Assembly: GCA_016716475.1 (NCBI GenBank)
Contig: JADJWG010000004.1
Location: forward strand, 124,001 to 188,000
Source: Phycisphaerales bacterium
Lineage (GTDB): Bacteria; Planctomycetota; Phycisphaerae; UBA1845; Fen-1342
DNA: 64,000 nt
Direction: 5' to 3'
The translations under genes were made by a program, and so were the position numbers. Below the pieces are notes generated by a model that did no database searches, was not told the origin of the DNA, and saw only the letters and a program-made list of their open reading frames with translations. This document shows, piece after piece, positions 17,078 to 26,320 of the stretch (positions are counted from its first letter, which is position 1; every line of letters begins with the position of its first letter).

Positions 17078-17782
17078 TCAGACCGGCTGTTGCAGGATCG
17101 TGCGCAGAATCCAATCGTTGGTGAGGAAGAGGAGCCGTTCGATCAGGTAGGCCACACGTGTCAGGACGGTGTTCCCGAACAGCGCGCCGAGACACACCAT
17201 GATCGCGATGCGACCAAAGCGCATCGTGCGGCCGAGCAGCGGATGATCGGCCTTGACCGAAAAGAGAAAGTAGAACAGTGTCACCAGCAGCAGCAGGACG
17301 AGCAGGGTGTGGTTGAGCACCTCGAATACGCCGATGTTATTGTCGCTGTTGTAGTTGCTGAACCACGCCAGTACCGGGCGAATGGTGGCCGAAATCTGCG
17401 GCATGATGAGCAGGATCTGGGTTTTGAAGGCCAAACCAGCGGCGACGCCGACGAAGAGCCCGCTGATCAGTGTGCTGACCCAGAAGAGCCGCTTGGAGAG
17501 CTGGAAGTACCAGAGCAACCCGGGGAGCAGGGCCAGCGCCCAGAGAACCTGCCAGCGATCGTCGGTCGCGCCTCCACCGAACGCGGCGGCGCCGTCGGCC
17601 ACTTTGCTCCACCAGCGTGGATGCAGCACCTGGTTCCAGGTAATGACAATGAACATGCCCATGTAGGTGCCGAGGGTGGCCTGCTGGACGAAGCGGTAGG
17701 CGGCATTGTCTTTCAAGACATAGCTGAAGACACACAGGGTGACGATGGCGCCGACCCAGACCGTGAAGGTTTCGATGGTCAA
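17078..17782 (-). CDS. Polytopic membrane protein, fourth gene of DUF6754-like operon
   Basis: A 234-residue protein with about six to seven hydrophobic segments and short polar loops. I do not recognise a named family. The TTG start overlaps the stop of the preceding gene as TTGA and follows GGAGGG by 7 bases, so translation is coupled to the upstream gene. It is last in a four-gene leftward operon of membrane proteins (20347 to 17078). Confidence 0.7.
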   Translation of the reverse strand: MTIETFTVWVGAIVTLCVFSYVLKDNAAYRFVQQATLGTYMGMFIVITWNQVLHPRWWSKVADGAAAFGGGATDDRWQVLWALALLPGLLWYFQLSKRLFWVSTLISGLFVGVAAGLAFKTQILLIMPQISATIRPVLAWFSNYNSDNNIGVFEVLNHTLLVLLLLVTLFYFLFSVKADHPLLGRTMRFGRIAIMVCLGALFGNTVLTRVAYLIERLLFLTNDWILRTILQQPV

Positions 17783-18630
17783 CGCGCGGCCCTCCGTTCC
17801 GCACGCACGGCGTTGGAAACCAGGTTGCCGAGGATGGCGGCGAGGATGACAGCCAACACCCCGAACGAGCCCGCCACGGCCAGCCGGGCCCCCTGGCCCG
17901 GAACACCAAGCAGTTGCTCGTACTCCGCGGCGCCGCGGTTTCCGAGCAACAGGCCCTGAAGTTGACCGGTGCGGAAGTTGTTGATGTACTGCGGTGCCAT
18001 GATCGACATGGCCCCGAAGGCGACTGGAGTGCGGAACTGTTCGCGAACGAAACTGATCCACTCGGGCGCGGGGGCGTAGGTCACGATGTAGACGAGGGCG
18101 GCATCCGCGGCCCCGTTGAAGTCCGCCAGCAGGGGGAGCTCGGCGACCGGCGTCCCCTCGGAGTCGGCCGGGAAGGTCTGCCGGAAGTTCTTCATGGCGC
18201 CATCGATGACCGCACCGATGCTGCCTTCAATGCCCTGCACGAACCCGGCATTGACCCAGTCGCGACCATACTCATACCCGTACTCGCCGGCGATGGGGCG
18301 AATGGTCAAGCGGGCGAACTCGGGACCAAGCGGGGCGATTCCGATCGACGTCACGACGAAACGGATACGCCGCTCGCACAGGTGCCGGACGACGCACTTG
18401 AGTTGGGCTTCATTCTCGGCGAGCGAGCCGGCATCCCAGCTTGAATCAATCATTACGATGGCTTCCGGCGGGAGGCCGTCGATGTATTCGAACAGGGCAC
18501 GGGTGCTGTCTGAGACTGCCAGATTGGGCAAGGGCAACGGCACGAGGATCGGGATGAGAACGACCAGAAACGTCGCCAGGTAGAGCCAGCGCCGATTCAT
18601 GTCCCGCAGATTGGCGAGCCACTTGTTCAC
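17779..18630 (-). CDS. Membrane-anchored protein, third gene of DUF6754-like operon
   Basis: A 283-residue protein with a transmembrane segment near residues 16-34 and another near 250-272, which leaves a ~210-residue domain likely outside the cytoplasm. That domain opens with an alternating strand/helix pattern (IVMIDSSWDAG; RRIRFVVTSIG), suggesting a Rossmann-like fold. No catalytic motif is recognised. The start is GTG at 18630, with GGAG 6 bases before it; the upstream stop is only 3 bp away. The function is unknown, but the coupling argues for a complex with its neighbours. Confidence 0.68.
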   Translation of the reverse strand: MNKWLANLRDMNRRWLYLATFLVVLIPILVPLPLPNLAVSDSTRALFEYIDGLPPEAIVMIDSSWDAGSLAENEAQLKCVVRHLCERRIRFVVTSIGIAPLGPEFARLTIRPIAGEYGYEYGRDWVNAGFVQGIEGSIGAVIDGAMKNFRQTFPADSEGTPVAELPLLADFNGAADAALVYIVTYAPAPEWISFVREQFRTPVAFGAMSIMAPQYINNFRTGQLQGLLLGNRGAAEYEQLLGVPGQGARLAVAGSFGVLAVILAAILGNLVSNAVRAERRAAR

Positions 18631-18633
18631 GAC

Positions 18634-19473
18634 TTACTCCGTCCGACGCCCGAGACTCAGCCAGTGCCGCACGCCGACTGCGAACGCGCCGGCACAGACA
18701 CCAATGGCGACGGCCCGTTGTACGGCGGTGTTCGGGACGTCGAGGATCCAGCGCGCCCAGGAATTGGGCTGGAATGCGGAATGGAAGCCACTGGTCAGCA
18801 GATCGGTGAGCGGCGCCAGCCCCACCATCACGATGAGTGCCGTCACCATCATTACGGCCGAATCGATGTTCTGGAAGCGGAATGACCGGAAGGCGGCCGA
18901 AACGAGATACAGCGCGAGTAGCGCCATGCTCGCGAGGCCGAAGGACTGCACCACGCCCCGGAACATCAGATCGAAGAACCGCAGCGCGAAGGTGCGCTCT
19001 TCCGCAGGTGCGGCGACGACCACTACCGGGATGACCGGATCGGCTTCGACGGCCGCCGTCACATCCTCAGTGGAGTCGAGGGGCGTATCCGCGACGTTCC
19101 CCGCGGGTGCGGCGGAAACGGTCAGGGCGGCGCGCTCGGTCCGCACCGCGAGGTGCCGCGCGGCTTCGGAGCGGTCGCGCGCGATCTGTGCCCCGCCGCC
19201 AATCACGAGAAAAACGAGAAACACGATGCTGTAATTCCAGCCCTTCGCCTGCCGGGCAATGCTTGCGAAGCTGCTGCGCACCAGGTTCAGCGGTCCCAGC
19301 AGGAACGCCATCGCCCCGAGGATGATCGTCAGGTCGGTCGCGAACTGCCGATACGGGGTCAGCGGATTACCCCAGCCGCCGAGCCAGTCCGGAGCCCGTG
19401 CCGGCAGCATGAATTCGAACAGGAAGTAGGCACCACCCACGAAGGTGATCAGTGCCACAACGACCTTACGCAT
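18634..19473 (-). CDS. Polytopic membrane protein, second gene of DUF6754-like operon
   Basis: A 279-residue protein. Three hydrophobic segments lie in the first ~110 residues. A soluble, charge- and alanine/valine-rich loop (~115-170) follows, then about four more membrane segments. ATG 19473 follows GGAG by 8 bases. No named family is recognised. It is separated from the DUF6754-like gene by 55 bp. Confidence 0.68.
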   Translation of the reverse strand: MRKVVVALITFVGGAYFLFEFMLPARAPDWLGGWGNPLTPYRQFATDLTIILGAMAFLLGPLNLVRSSFASIARQAKGWNYSIVFLVFLVIGGGAQIARDRSEAARHLAVRTERAALTVSAAPAGNVADTPLDSTEDVTAAVEADPVIPVVVVAAPAEERTFALRFFDLMFRGVVQSFGLASMALLALYLVSAAFRSFRFQNIDSAVMMVTALIVMVGLAPLTDLLTSGFHSAFQPNSWARWILDVPNTAVQRAVAIGVCAGAFAVGVRHWLSLGRRTE

Positions 19474-19528
19474 ACCGATGTCTCCGGTCGGCCGGACCTC
19501 GCGGCCCGGAGGGTTCCTGGGGCGCGGT

Positions 19529-20347
19529 TCACGTCCCGTACTTGAGCAACGGTCGGACCGCGCTCTGGAGCCGATCGACGAGCCCGTCCCAGCCCAGCGC
19601 GTGCGCCAGTGGCACACTCAGGCAGAGCAGTACGCCGATTACGATCAGCAACGCCAGCACGCCCTTGACCAGGTCCTGGCTCACCAGGGTTCCGCGGGCC
19701 GAGGGATCAGCACTGACGTAGGCACTCGCGGCATAGAACTCTTCGCCAATGATCGTGAAGTCGCACGAGCAGACGAAGAACGGAATCTGGCCGAGGTTGG
19801 GATCACCCGCAATCTGCAGCACGCCGCGCTGCGCGCCCGGTTCGGTCATGAGGAGACTCGTGAAATCACAGCGGCCGAAGATGAATGCGCAGCCCGCGTC
19901 GTTCTCTTCGATGGTGCGGGCGACGGCCATGGCGTACACGATCGTCTGGTCCGAGAGAAAGCGGACCTGTTCCTCGGCGTTGAAGTCGTCCTCCATGCCC
20001 TCGGAGCGGTAGGCGTCGTGGACGATGCTCTGGGCGAGCGGGTACACATCCGGCTTGACGACCATCGTGATCAATTGGGTCTGCATGCGTGCGGCGAGCC
20101 GTGCGATGTACCCCAGGATCGACATGGTTGCATGGGTGATGATGTCGCGAATGTCGGATGTTCCCATCGCAAAGACGATCGGCCGGCCCATCTCCGTGGC
20201 TCGGCCGACGGCTTCTTCCATCGCGGTGACGCCGGGGATCGGGCGGACGTACGGTAGATGTCCGCAGCGGGCGCGCCAGAGGAAGAAGAGATTCATGGCG
20301 ATGAAGAAGGTGACGAGGGCAAAGATGAGGAGGTCGGCGTGTTCCAT
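19529..20347 (-). CDS. DUF6754-like membrane protein, first gene of operon
   Basis: A 272-residue protein with an N-terminal transmembrane helix (ADLLIFALVTFFIAMNLFFLW), a ~200-residue cytoplasmic domain and a C-terminal hydrophobic helix. Motifs such as EEAVGRATEMGRPIVFAMGT, QIPFFVCSCDFTIIGEEFYAASAYVS and the closing QDLVKG match what I recall of the family annotated DUF6754, which has no assigned function. The start at 20347 has no clear ribosome site. It heads the operon, so its domain may define the system's role. Confidence 0.68.
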   Translation of the reverse strand: MEHADLLIFALVTFFIAMNLFFLWRARCGHLPYVRPIPGVTAMEEAVGRATEMGRPIVFAMGTSDIRDIITHATMSILGYIARLAARMQTQLITMVVKPDVYPLAQSIVHDAYRSEGMEDDFNAEEQVRFLSDQTIVYAMAVARTIEENDAGCAFIFGRCDFTSLLMTEPGAQRGVLQIAGDPNLGQIPFFVCSCDFTIIGEEFYAASAYVSADPSARGTLVSQDLVKGVLALLIVIGVLLCLSVPLAHALGWDGLVDRLQSAVRPLLKYGT

Positions 20348-20518
20348 CGTCGGCGTACTCGATGAATTTCGCTCCGAGGCAATGAAAGCGTTCAGGCCGC
20401 CGGACTCCGCGACACTCCCCCTGCCCCTCCATGCGCCGGACAGGAGATCGCGGATGCGCGGCCGCATGATACACGCCTACCCCCGCGCTGGGAACGCGGG
20501 TGACCGCAGATTCCGCTG

Positions 20519-21958
20519 CTACCAGTCCTGTCCGCGCGGGGCCCCGCATGCAATACGAGACTGGACTGGTCCGATTGCGATGTCACGGGCGAGCATGAGC
20601 CCCAGCGTGCATACGTCCGGCGCGTCGTCGTGCCCCGCGTGGGGGAACTGCAGGAACTGGTCCAGTACCTCGGCGGGAAGCTCCGGCGGTAGTCGAAACG
20701 AGCCGTTCGCAATCAGCGGGGCCAGACCCTCGATCCGCCCACGCTTGCGGGTGTGGACGCGCAGCCCGACAACGGGCAGATAGAGCCCGTGCTGCCGGCC
20801 ATGGTCGACCAGTGCGTGCTGTAGTGCGACCTGATAGGCAACCGTCTCGATGCCGATTTTCGCGGCGTGCCAGCGCTGTTGTGAAGCGACGATAAGCCGC
20901 ACCTGATCCACAAGAGGTACGCGGTGGAGCGAGAGCGCGCGGGTGTAGATAATGCCAGTCGGTGGATCCACACCGCCGACCCACAGCGCGAAGAAGTCCC
21001 CACCACTTGCACCGGTGGCGGGATCGACGGCGATCAGCATAACGAGCCGGTCTGGGTCTGGTGGCTCGGCGTCGTGCGTCCGCAGCCACTCCATGTGGAA
21101 CACCTGTTCGGCGAGGTCCGCGGGGGCGCCTTGGTACTCCTGCTCGAACGCCAACGCGCCCAGACGGGTGCGCTCTTCGGCGAGCCGTGCGAGTGGCCAG
21201 CGTTCCGGCCAGAGGGCGACCGGGGAAGGCGCGGCCTCCTCGACCGAGAGAGTCTCGATGGCGCGGTAGAGTGCGTGGTCCCAGCCGGGGAATCGGTGGG
21301 GATCAGCGAGACTGGCCAGCAGCGCATCGTGGTGCAGGAGCGTGCCGAGCACGAGGAGTAGACCGTCGGGGGCGAGTGCCGGCATGACTACGCGGCGGAG
21401 CCAATGCTCCAGCTTGCGACGCGCGTCCGCGGTCACGACATGGGCATCCTTCTCGATGTCGTCGCAAATGACGAGATCGGGCCGGTGGGCGCCCACGCGC
21501 AAACCGCGAAACGAGGCGCCGGTACTCTTGGCCTGCACGGTCAGGCCGTTCGCGGTGGTGAAGTAGTCATCGGACCACTTGCGCCGGGTCGGCCGGGCAC
21601 GGTTGCCGGTCTGTGGTGCGGTGGGCGTCAGGTCGCCATAGTGGGCGTGCAGGTCCGCATTGGATTCGAACTCATGCCGCAAATCGCGGACGAACTGTGT
21701 GGCGAGCGCGCGTTCGTGCGTGACGATCACAATGTTGCGGCGCCGCTGCGTGCAGAGACACCAGAGCGGAAACGCGAAGGCGGCGCAGGTGCTTTTGGCA
21801 TGTCCGCGGGGAGCGACGCGCGCGATGTACCGGCCGGGCGGATCGGCGAGCGTGCGCAGCAGATCGGCGTGCAATGGACAAGGCGGCGCAGTGAAATGGT
21901 GCGGCAGGAAACGCAGTGCCCACAGCAGCGGCTCCGGGGAGGGGCCGTGGTGTCGCAT
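20519..21958 (-). CDS. Phage-type terminase large subunit, isolated
   Basis: A 479-residue packaging-motor-like protein. The ATPase domain has a Walker-A-like VAPRGHAKST and a Walker-B-like DLVICDDIEKD. The C-terminal RNase-H-like nuclease shows AVDPATGASGGDFFALW, an acidic IGIETVAYQ and a final Asp in HDDAPDVCTLGL, so both activities look intact. No portal, capsid, protease, small terminase or integrase gene is near; neighbours are ordinary chromosomal genes. The start is set at ATG 21958; a longer proline/arginine-rich N-terminal extension is open upstream but unlikely. Confidence 0.78.
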   Translation of the reverse strand: MRHHGPSPEPLLWALRFLPHHFTAPPCPLHADLLRTLADPPGRYIARVAPRGHAKSTCAAFAFPLWCLCTQRRRNIVIVTHERALATQFVRDLRHEFESNADLHAHYGDLTPTAPQTGNRARPTRRKWSDDYFTTANGLTVQAKSTGASFRGLRVGAHRPDLVICDDIEKDAHVVTADARRKLEHWLRRVVMPALAPDGLLLVLGTLLHHDALLASLADPHRFPGWDHALYRAIETLSVEEAAPSPVALWPERWPLARLAEERTRLGALAFEQEYQGAPADLAEQVFHMEWLRTHDAEPPDPDRLVMLIAVDPATGASGGDFFALWVGGVDPPTGIIYTRALSLHRVPLVDQVRLIVASQQRWHAAKIGIETVAYQVALQHALVDHGRQHGLYLPVVGLRVHTRKRGRIEGLAPLIANGSFRLPPELPAEVLDQFLQFPHAGHDDAPDVCTLGLMLARDIAIGPVQSRIACGAPRGQDW

Positions 21959-22217
21959 AGGGATCGGGTGGCCAGGGCGGCAGTTCGGCCGGGGTGAAAT
22001 CGGGTAGCGCCGGTAGGGCTGGACAGCACGGGGTCTTGCGCTTGGGCATGGGTGGCGGGCATCCGGAAGGGCGCGGTCGCCGGCCCCGGGCACACTCACC
22101 GGGTACAACGGCGATCACCGGGGAGAGGGTAACCGCGCCCGCGCGCAATGGGCGCTGCCGCGGTCGAAAGTTGCCCTCGCGCGGCCCAGGACGCCGGGAC
22201 GCGGTTTTTACCCCCAT
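21959..22217. other. Spacer between terminase and SMR genes
   Basis: About 260 bp upstream of the terminase. It is rich in CCG/CGG and open in several frames, but no frame gives a protein I recognise. No attachment-site-like repeat was noticed. Confidence 0.35.
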
Positions 22218-22532
22218 TCAGACCGATAGCCGCAGCCCCACGATTCCGGCGACAATCAACCCGATACACACCAGTCGCTGCGCAGTGGCCGGTTCTCCGA
22301 ACAGTGCAATCGCCAGGAGCGCCGTGCCGGCCGCACCGATCCCCGTCCAGATGGCGTAGGCCGTACCGACCGGGATCGTCCGGGCCGCGGTCGCCAGCAG
22401 GACAATACTCACGATGAGCCCCGCGACCGTGGCCACACTCGGCCACCAGCGGGTGAAACCCTGTGAGTATTTCAGCCCGACGGCCCAACCGACTTCGAAC
22501 AGTCCGGCCACGATCAGGTACACCCACGCCAT
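22218..22532 (-). CDS. SMR transporter of the Gdx/SugE (guanidinium exporter) type
   Basis: A 104-residue, four-helix inner-membrane protein of the small multidrug resistance family that works as an antiparallel dimer. The essential Glu is E13 (GLFEVGWAVGLKYSQGF). The SugE-type signatures KYSQGFTRWWPS, PVGTAYAIWTGIGA and LFGEPAT align well with E. coli SugE, so guanidinium export is the best call rather than EmrE-like multidrug efflux. The ATG follows GGAGG by 6 bases. The 200-bp leader shows no ACGR-loop pair or other guanidine riboswitch that I can recognise. It is divergent from queF. Confidence 0.9.
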   Translation of the reverse strand: MAWVYLIVAGLFEVGWAVGLKYSQGFTRWWPSVATVAGLIVSIVLLATAARTIPVGTAYAIWTGIGAAGTALLAIALFGEPATAQRLVCIGLIVAGIVGLRLSV

Positions 22533-22736
22533 GCCACACCTCCAACCCGTGCCGGCTTAGTCTTTCTGACAGATGCCACGCGGGCGATCATAGCCCGGCC
22601 CGCACGGGGTAAGAGGTCCTACGTTGCGACGCGCCCCGGCTCCGGCGTGCCCCCGACTCCCGCCGCCCATACACTTTCCTGCTGGCGGCTTCGATCGCTG
22701 TGGCCGTCCGCCCGGTCTGATTTGCGAGGTCATGCT

Positions 22737-23150
22737 ATGACGTCCTCTCGTCCACCCAAACGCCGTAACGCCGTACGCTTGGCCACCCTTCCTGCCACGC
22801 TGCTCGAGACGTTCCCGAACCCGGCCCCACAGCGGTGCTACGTCATCACACACGTGCAGCCGGAGTTCACGAGTCTCTGCCCGAAGACGGGGCAGCCGGA
22901 CTTTGGCACGGTGACGATTGAATACGTGGCCGACCGGTTGTGCGTCGAGTTGAAGAGTCTGAAGTTCTACCTGCAGACCTTCCGCAACGAGGGGATTTTC
23001 TACGAGGCGGTGACGAACCGGATTCTCGATGAACTTGTAGCGCTGCTGCGGCCGCGGCGGATGAAGGTGACGACGGGGTGGACGCCGCGCGGCGGGATGC
23101 ACTCGACGATCGTGGCGGAGCATCCCGGCGGGCGGAAAGGGACCCGGTAA
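22737..23150 (+). CDS. queF: NADPH-dependent 7-cyano-7-deazaguanine reductase QueF
   Basis: A 137-residue unimodular (T-fold) QueF that reduces preQ0 to preQ1 in queuosine synthesis. The catalytic cysteine is C48 (FTSLCPKTGQPDFG). The family motif KSLKFYLQTFRNEGIFYE, which binds NADPH, and the terminal GWTPRGGM are intact. ATG 22737 follows GAGG by 8 bases. No preQ1 riboswitch is obvious upstream. A YhhQ-type transporter and a QueD-like protein lie 40 kb away at the right end. Confidence 0.95.
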   Translation: MTSSRPPKRRNAVRLATLPATLLETFPNPAPQRCYVITHVQPEFTSLCPKTGQPDFGTVTIEYVADRLCVELKSLKFYLQTFRNEGIFYEAVTNRILDELVALLRPRRMKVTTGWTPRGGMHSTIVAEHPGGRKGTR

Positions 23151-23236
23151 CGCGTCTCCCCGGTGCGCGCCGGAATGCGATCGGCGACTCCGGGTGGACG
23201 TTGGGGGCGCGCGAGTTGTCACGGCGGACAGCTTGG

Positions 23237-24263
23237 TCAACGGGGCAGCGTCGACTCCTGCACGATACCCTCGCGCAGCAGGTGCTCGAACTTGCGCTTC
23301 AACTCGCGGTCCAGGATGCGGATCTCGGCTTTGCGGAACAGCTCCGTGATCCGGCGGTTCATTTCCTGCGGCACGCCGCGGGCGCGTAGGGTGGCCTCGA
23401 CTTCGGCGCGGACCTCTTCGAACCTGGCCTCGTCAGGGGGGAAGGCGTTGTTCCACCCGCAGAATCTGCCACCACATTCCGATCTTGATCGGTTTGCTCA
23501 CTTGCCCGGGCTGCAAAGCGAACGCGGCTTCACGCAGGGCCGGGGCATACTGGCTGTCGCTGAAACTGAAGGGCGGGAGCAAGCCGCCGTTCGGCGCGGT
23601 GTCGGTATTCTGGCTGACGCGGCGAGCGACTTCGGCGAAGTCCGTGCCGTCGTCGAGCAGGTTGAGCGCTTCCTGCAGCGCGGCGATGTTGCGGGCGTCG
23701 ATCTGGATGTGGCGACACTCAATCTTCTCGCCGTACAACCGCGAAAACTCCTCACGCAGGGTGCCCTCGGTGATCTCGAAATCGCGCTCGACGATCTTGC
23801 GAAGATGGGCGTTTCGTTCCATCCCGAGCATGAACTCCGCCAGCGTGATGCCCTTCTGCTGAAGCAGCATTTCGAGTGCCTGGCGCCGCTCGACATCGGT
23901 CAGAATATTGCCGGTGGCGTCGACATCCGGGGCGATATTCTGCATGGCACGCTCGAACTCGCGCTGCACGTCCGCCGCCGTGACCTCCAATCGCAGGCGG
24001 CGCGACTCCGACTTCGCCAGTTCGAGCACAATGAGTTGCTGCAGAATCGGCAGTCCGTGCGCGTCGAGCAGCATCTCCACAACACGCTGCTTGGTGATCG
24101 GGCGGCCGTTGACCACGGCGATGGCGTCGCCGTCCTGGGCGGGCGCTGGGGGTACGAGCATGAAGAGGGTAAGTACCAGGGCACAACCGGCGATGGTCGT
24201 GGCGCGCGTCCTGTGGTGCCGGAGAGCAGAGGGCCTTCCGCCGATCGACGGGTGCATACGCAT
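23237..24263 (-). CDS. SurA/PrsA-like parvulin peptidyl-prolyl isomerase, broken by a frameshift
   Basis: An exported chaperone/isomerase gene. The N-terminus has a signal peptide ending near PPAPAQDG, then the SurA-N-like helical part (VNGRPITKQRVVEMLL) and a parvulin-like domain (IECRHIQI ... FAEVARRVSQNTDTAPNGGLL ... LQPGQVSKPIK). The frame as written stops at 23433, after 276 residues. Removing one C from the six-C run (23436-23441, + strand G) continues in good coding frame for about 65 more residues (EARFEEVRAEVEATLRARG... to STLPR, stop 23237-23239), restoring a ~341-residue protein. The ATG follows AGGAGG by 9 bases. The indel is either real or an assembly error. Confidence 0.75.
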
Positions 24264-24376
24264 GGCAAGGATCCTCCTGTAGCGTTCACTCCGGATTGTA
24301 AACGTGGGCGCAGCTCCCGGTCACCCGGCCCCCAAGCTCGGAGGCGGTGCGTGACGACGCCGCTGCCACTGTCCCC

Positions 24377-26320
24377 TCAGTGGCTCGCCAGTGCCGCCGC
24401 CAGCCCGGGAATCTGGTCTGCGCCGGCCGGCACTTCGAGTGAAGCCCCGCGGAAATCGGTACCGAACGGCTCACAGCGGCCGCCGAGGTGCGCGGCCAGA
24501 AACGCCTCCGCAATGGCACTGAAGGAAAGACTGTTGGACGGACGGGCGAAGCCGTGGCCCTCATCGGGGTACAGGACGTAGGTCACTGGAATGCTGCGAC
24601 TTTGCAGGGCGGTAACGAGCTGATCGGACTCGGCTTGCTTCACGCGGGGATCGTTCGCGCCCTGCCCGATCAGCAGCGGTCGGCGCATCCGTTCCGCGTA
24701 AGTGAGCGGTGAGCGCTCGGTGAGGAAGCGTCGGCCGTCCTCGGTACGGTGGTCACCGACACGGGTGGTGAATACCTCGATCATGGGAGCCCAGTACGGG
24801 GGGATCGATTCGAGCAGCGTGATGAGACTCGACGGGCCGACGAGGTCGACCCCGCAGCAGAAAATCTCGGGCGACTGGGTGAGGGCCCAGAGCGTGGCAT
24901 AGCCGCCGTAGCTGCCGCCGAAGATCGCCACGCGGTCGGGGTCGGCGATGCCCTGGGCCACGGCCCAGGTCACAGCGTCGAGCAGATCGGTGTGCATGCG
25001 GCCGCCCCACTCGCGGTTGGCGGCATTGAGAAAATCCTTGCCGAAACCGGTGGAGCCACGGAAGTTGACGCTGAGCACAGCGTAGCCCCGATTGGCGAGC
25101 CATTGGTGCTCGGGCACGAAACCCCACGTGTCGCGGTGCCACGGTCCGCCGTGGACGAGTAGTACAAGTGGCAGCGGGCAGGTGGGCCGTGGGCCGTGGG
25201 TGTCGCGTGGCAGTGTGAGGTAGCTGACGAGGGGCAGGCCGTCGCGCGCGGGGATGGTGAGGGCTTGCAGCTCCGCGAGCGGGGCGGCGCGCAGATCGTC
25301 GCGGCTGTCGAACAGGTGGCGCGCCGCGCGGGTGTCACGGTTGTACAGGTAGTAGGCGCGCGGGCCGTTGTCGACATCGTAAGCGACGATCCAGCGGCGG
25401 TCGTCGAGTGTGCGTGCGACGATCGCGAAGTCACCGCGGGCGAGCGTGCGGAGCAGGATGAAATCGGGCTCGACAACAGGGTCGAAGACGATCCACTCCT
25501 TCCGCTCGGTAGTGACGGCGACGGCCTGCAGCGTGCGTGTGACGGGTGCCAGCTCAACCTCGGACAGGTCGGCGCGCGGACTCTGGGCAAGCTGCGTGCG
25601 TTCTCCGGTCGCCAGTTCGACGAGGTACAGGGCGGACGTATTCCGATCACGGCTGTCGAGCAGATAGACGTGCGTGCCGGTCTCGTTGCAGCCGGCCGGA
25701 CCGGTAGTGAGCGTGTCAGCGGCCGGGATCTCTGCGAAAAGGTCCCAATCATCCCCGGCAGGTCGCAGGAGCTGGAGCTCGCCCGCAGGGGTCATGACCT
25801 GGGCGAGGCGCAGCTCGAAATGCTGAGTTTCGAAGCCGATGAAACCCGGATTTTCGACGACCAGCGTACGGTCACCGTTGCGCAGGTTGATGCGATAGAG
25901 ATCGTGCAGCGCGGGTTGACGATGATTGATGGCGACGAGGATTTCGTCGGGGTGGCGGTGACTCAACTCCTGGAGGCGGGCCTGTACGCCGTCGAAGGGC
26001 GTCAGGTCGCGGGTTTTTCCCGTATCGAGGTCCACGCAGTGAATTCGCCAGTTCTCGTCACCGTTTTGGTCCTGGAGGTAGAGTACGTGGCGGTTGGTAT
26101 ACGCCCAGTAGTACTCGTGAATCCCGCGGCCTTTGTCATTCGTGAGCGGTTGTGCCTTTGTAATGTCGTCAACGGGCGCGATCCAGACGTTCAAAACGCC
26201 ATCGCGGGGGGCGAGGAAACTCACATGGAGGCCATCCGGGCTGATGCGAGCGCTGGTACGGTCTGGGTTGCCGAACAGTACCTGGCGCGGGATGAGGGGG
26301 GTGGTCCAAGCGGGGTCCAT
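24377..26320 (-). CDS. Prolyl-oligopeptidase family (S9) peptidase
   Basis: A 647-residue serine peptidase. A beta-propeller-like N-terminal half (~1-370, with repeated strand-turn units) is followed by an alpha/beta-hydrolase domain. The catalytic triad is visible: Ser in FGGSYGGYATLW, Asp in QGANDPRV and His in PDEGHGFARP. HGGPWHRDTWGF is the oxyanion region. No signal peptide is seen, so it should act in the cytoplasm as an acylaminoacyl- or dipeptidyl-peptidase. The ATG follows GGAG by 5 bases. It is divergent from the phosphatase gene at 26439. Confidence 0.9.
   Translation of the reverse strand: MDPAWTTPLIPRQVLFGNPDRTSARISPDGLHVSFLAPRDGVLNVWIAPVDDITKAQPLTNDKGRGIHEYYWAYTNRHVLYLQDQNGDENWRIHCVDLDTGKTRDLTPFDGVQARLQELSHRHPDEILVAINHRQPALHDLYRINLRNGDRTLVVENPGFIGFETQHFELRLAQVMTPAGELQLLRPAGDDWDLFAEIPAADTLTTGPAGCNETGTHVYLLDSRDRNTSALYLVELATGERTQLAQSPRADLSEVELAPVTRTLQAVAVTTERKEWIVFDPVVEPDFILLRTLARGDFAIVARTLDDRRWIVAYDVDNGPRAYYLYNRDTRAARHLFDSRDDLRAAPLAELQALTIPARDGLPLVSYLTLPRDTHGPRPTCPLPLVLLVHGGPWHRDTWGFVPEHQWLANRGYAVLSVNFRGSTGFGKDFLNAANREWGGRMHTDLLDAVTWAVAQGIADPDRVAIFGGSYGGYATLWALTQSPEIFCCGVDLVGPSSLITLLESIPPYWAPMIEVFTTRVGDHRTEDGRRFLTERSPLTYAERMRRPLLIGQGANDPRVKQAESDQLVTALQSRSIPVTYVLYPDEGHGFARPSNSLSFSAIAEAFLAAHLGGRCEPFGTDFRGASLEVPAGADQIPGLAAALASH

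Noticed and set aside
20482..20500. CCCGCG/CGCGGG hairpin downstream of the terminase as a terminator
   Set aside because: Only a 6-bp GC stem without a U-tract; such stems are common by chance at this GC content.
20348..22217. Prophage around the terminase gene
   Set aside because: No integrase, capsid, portal, tail or lysis genes, and no flanking repeats or tRNA were seen.
22533..22736. Guanidine or preQ1 riboswitch in the SMR-queF spacer
   Set aside because: Both flanking genes are classic riboswitch targets, but I found no ACGR-loop hairpins, no ykkC core and no preQ1 aptamer pattern on either strand.
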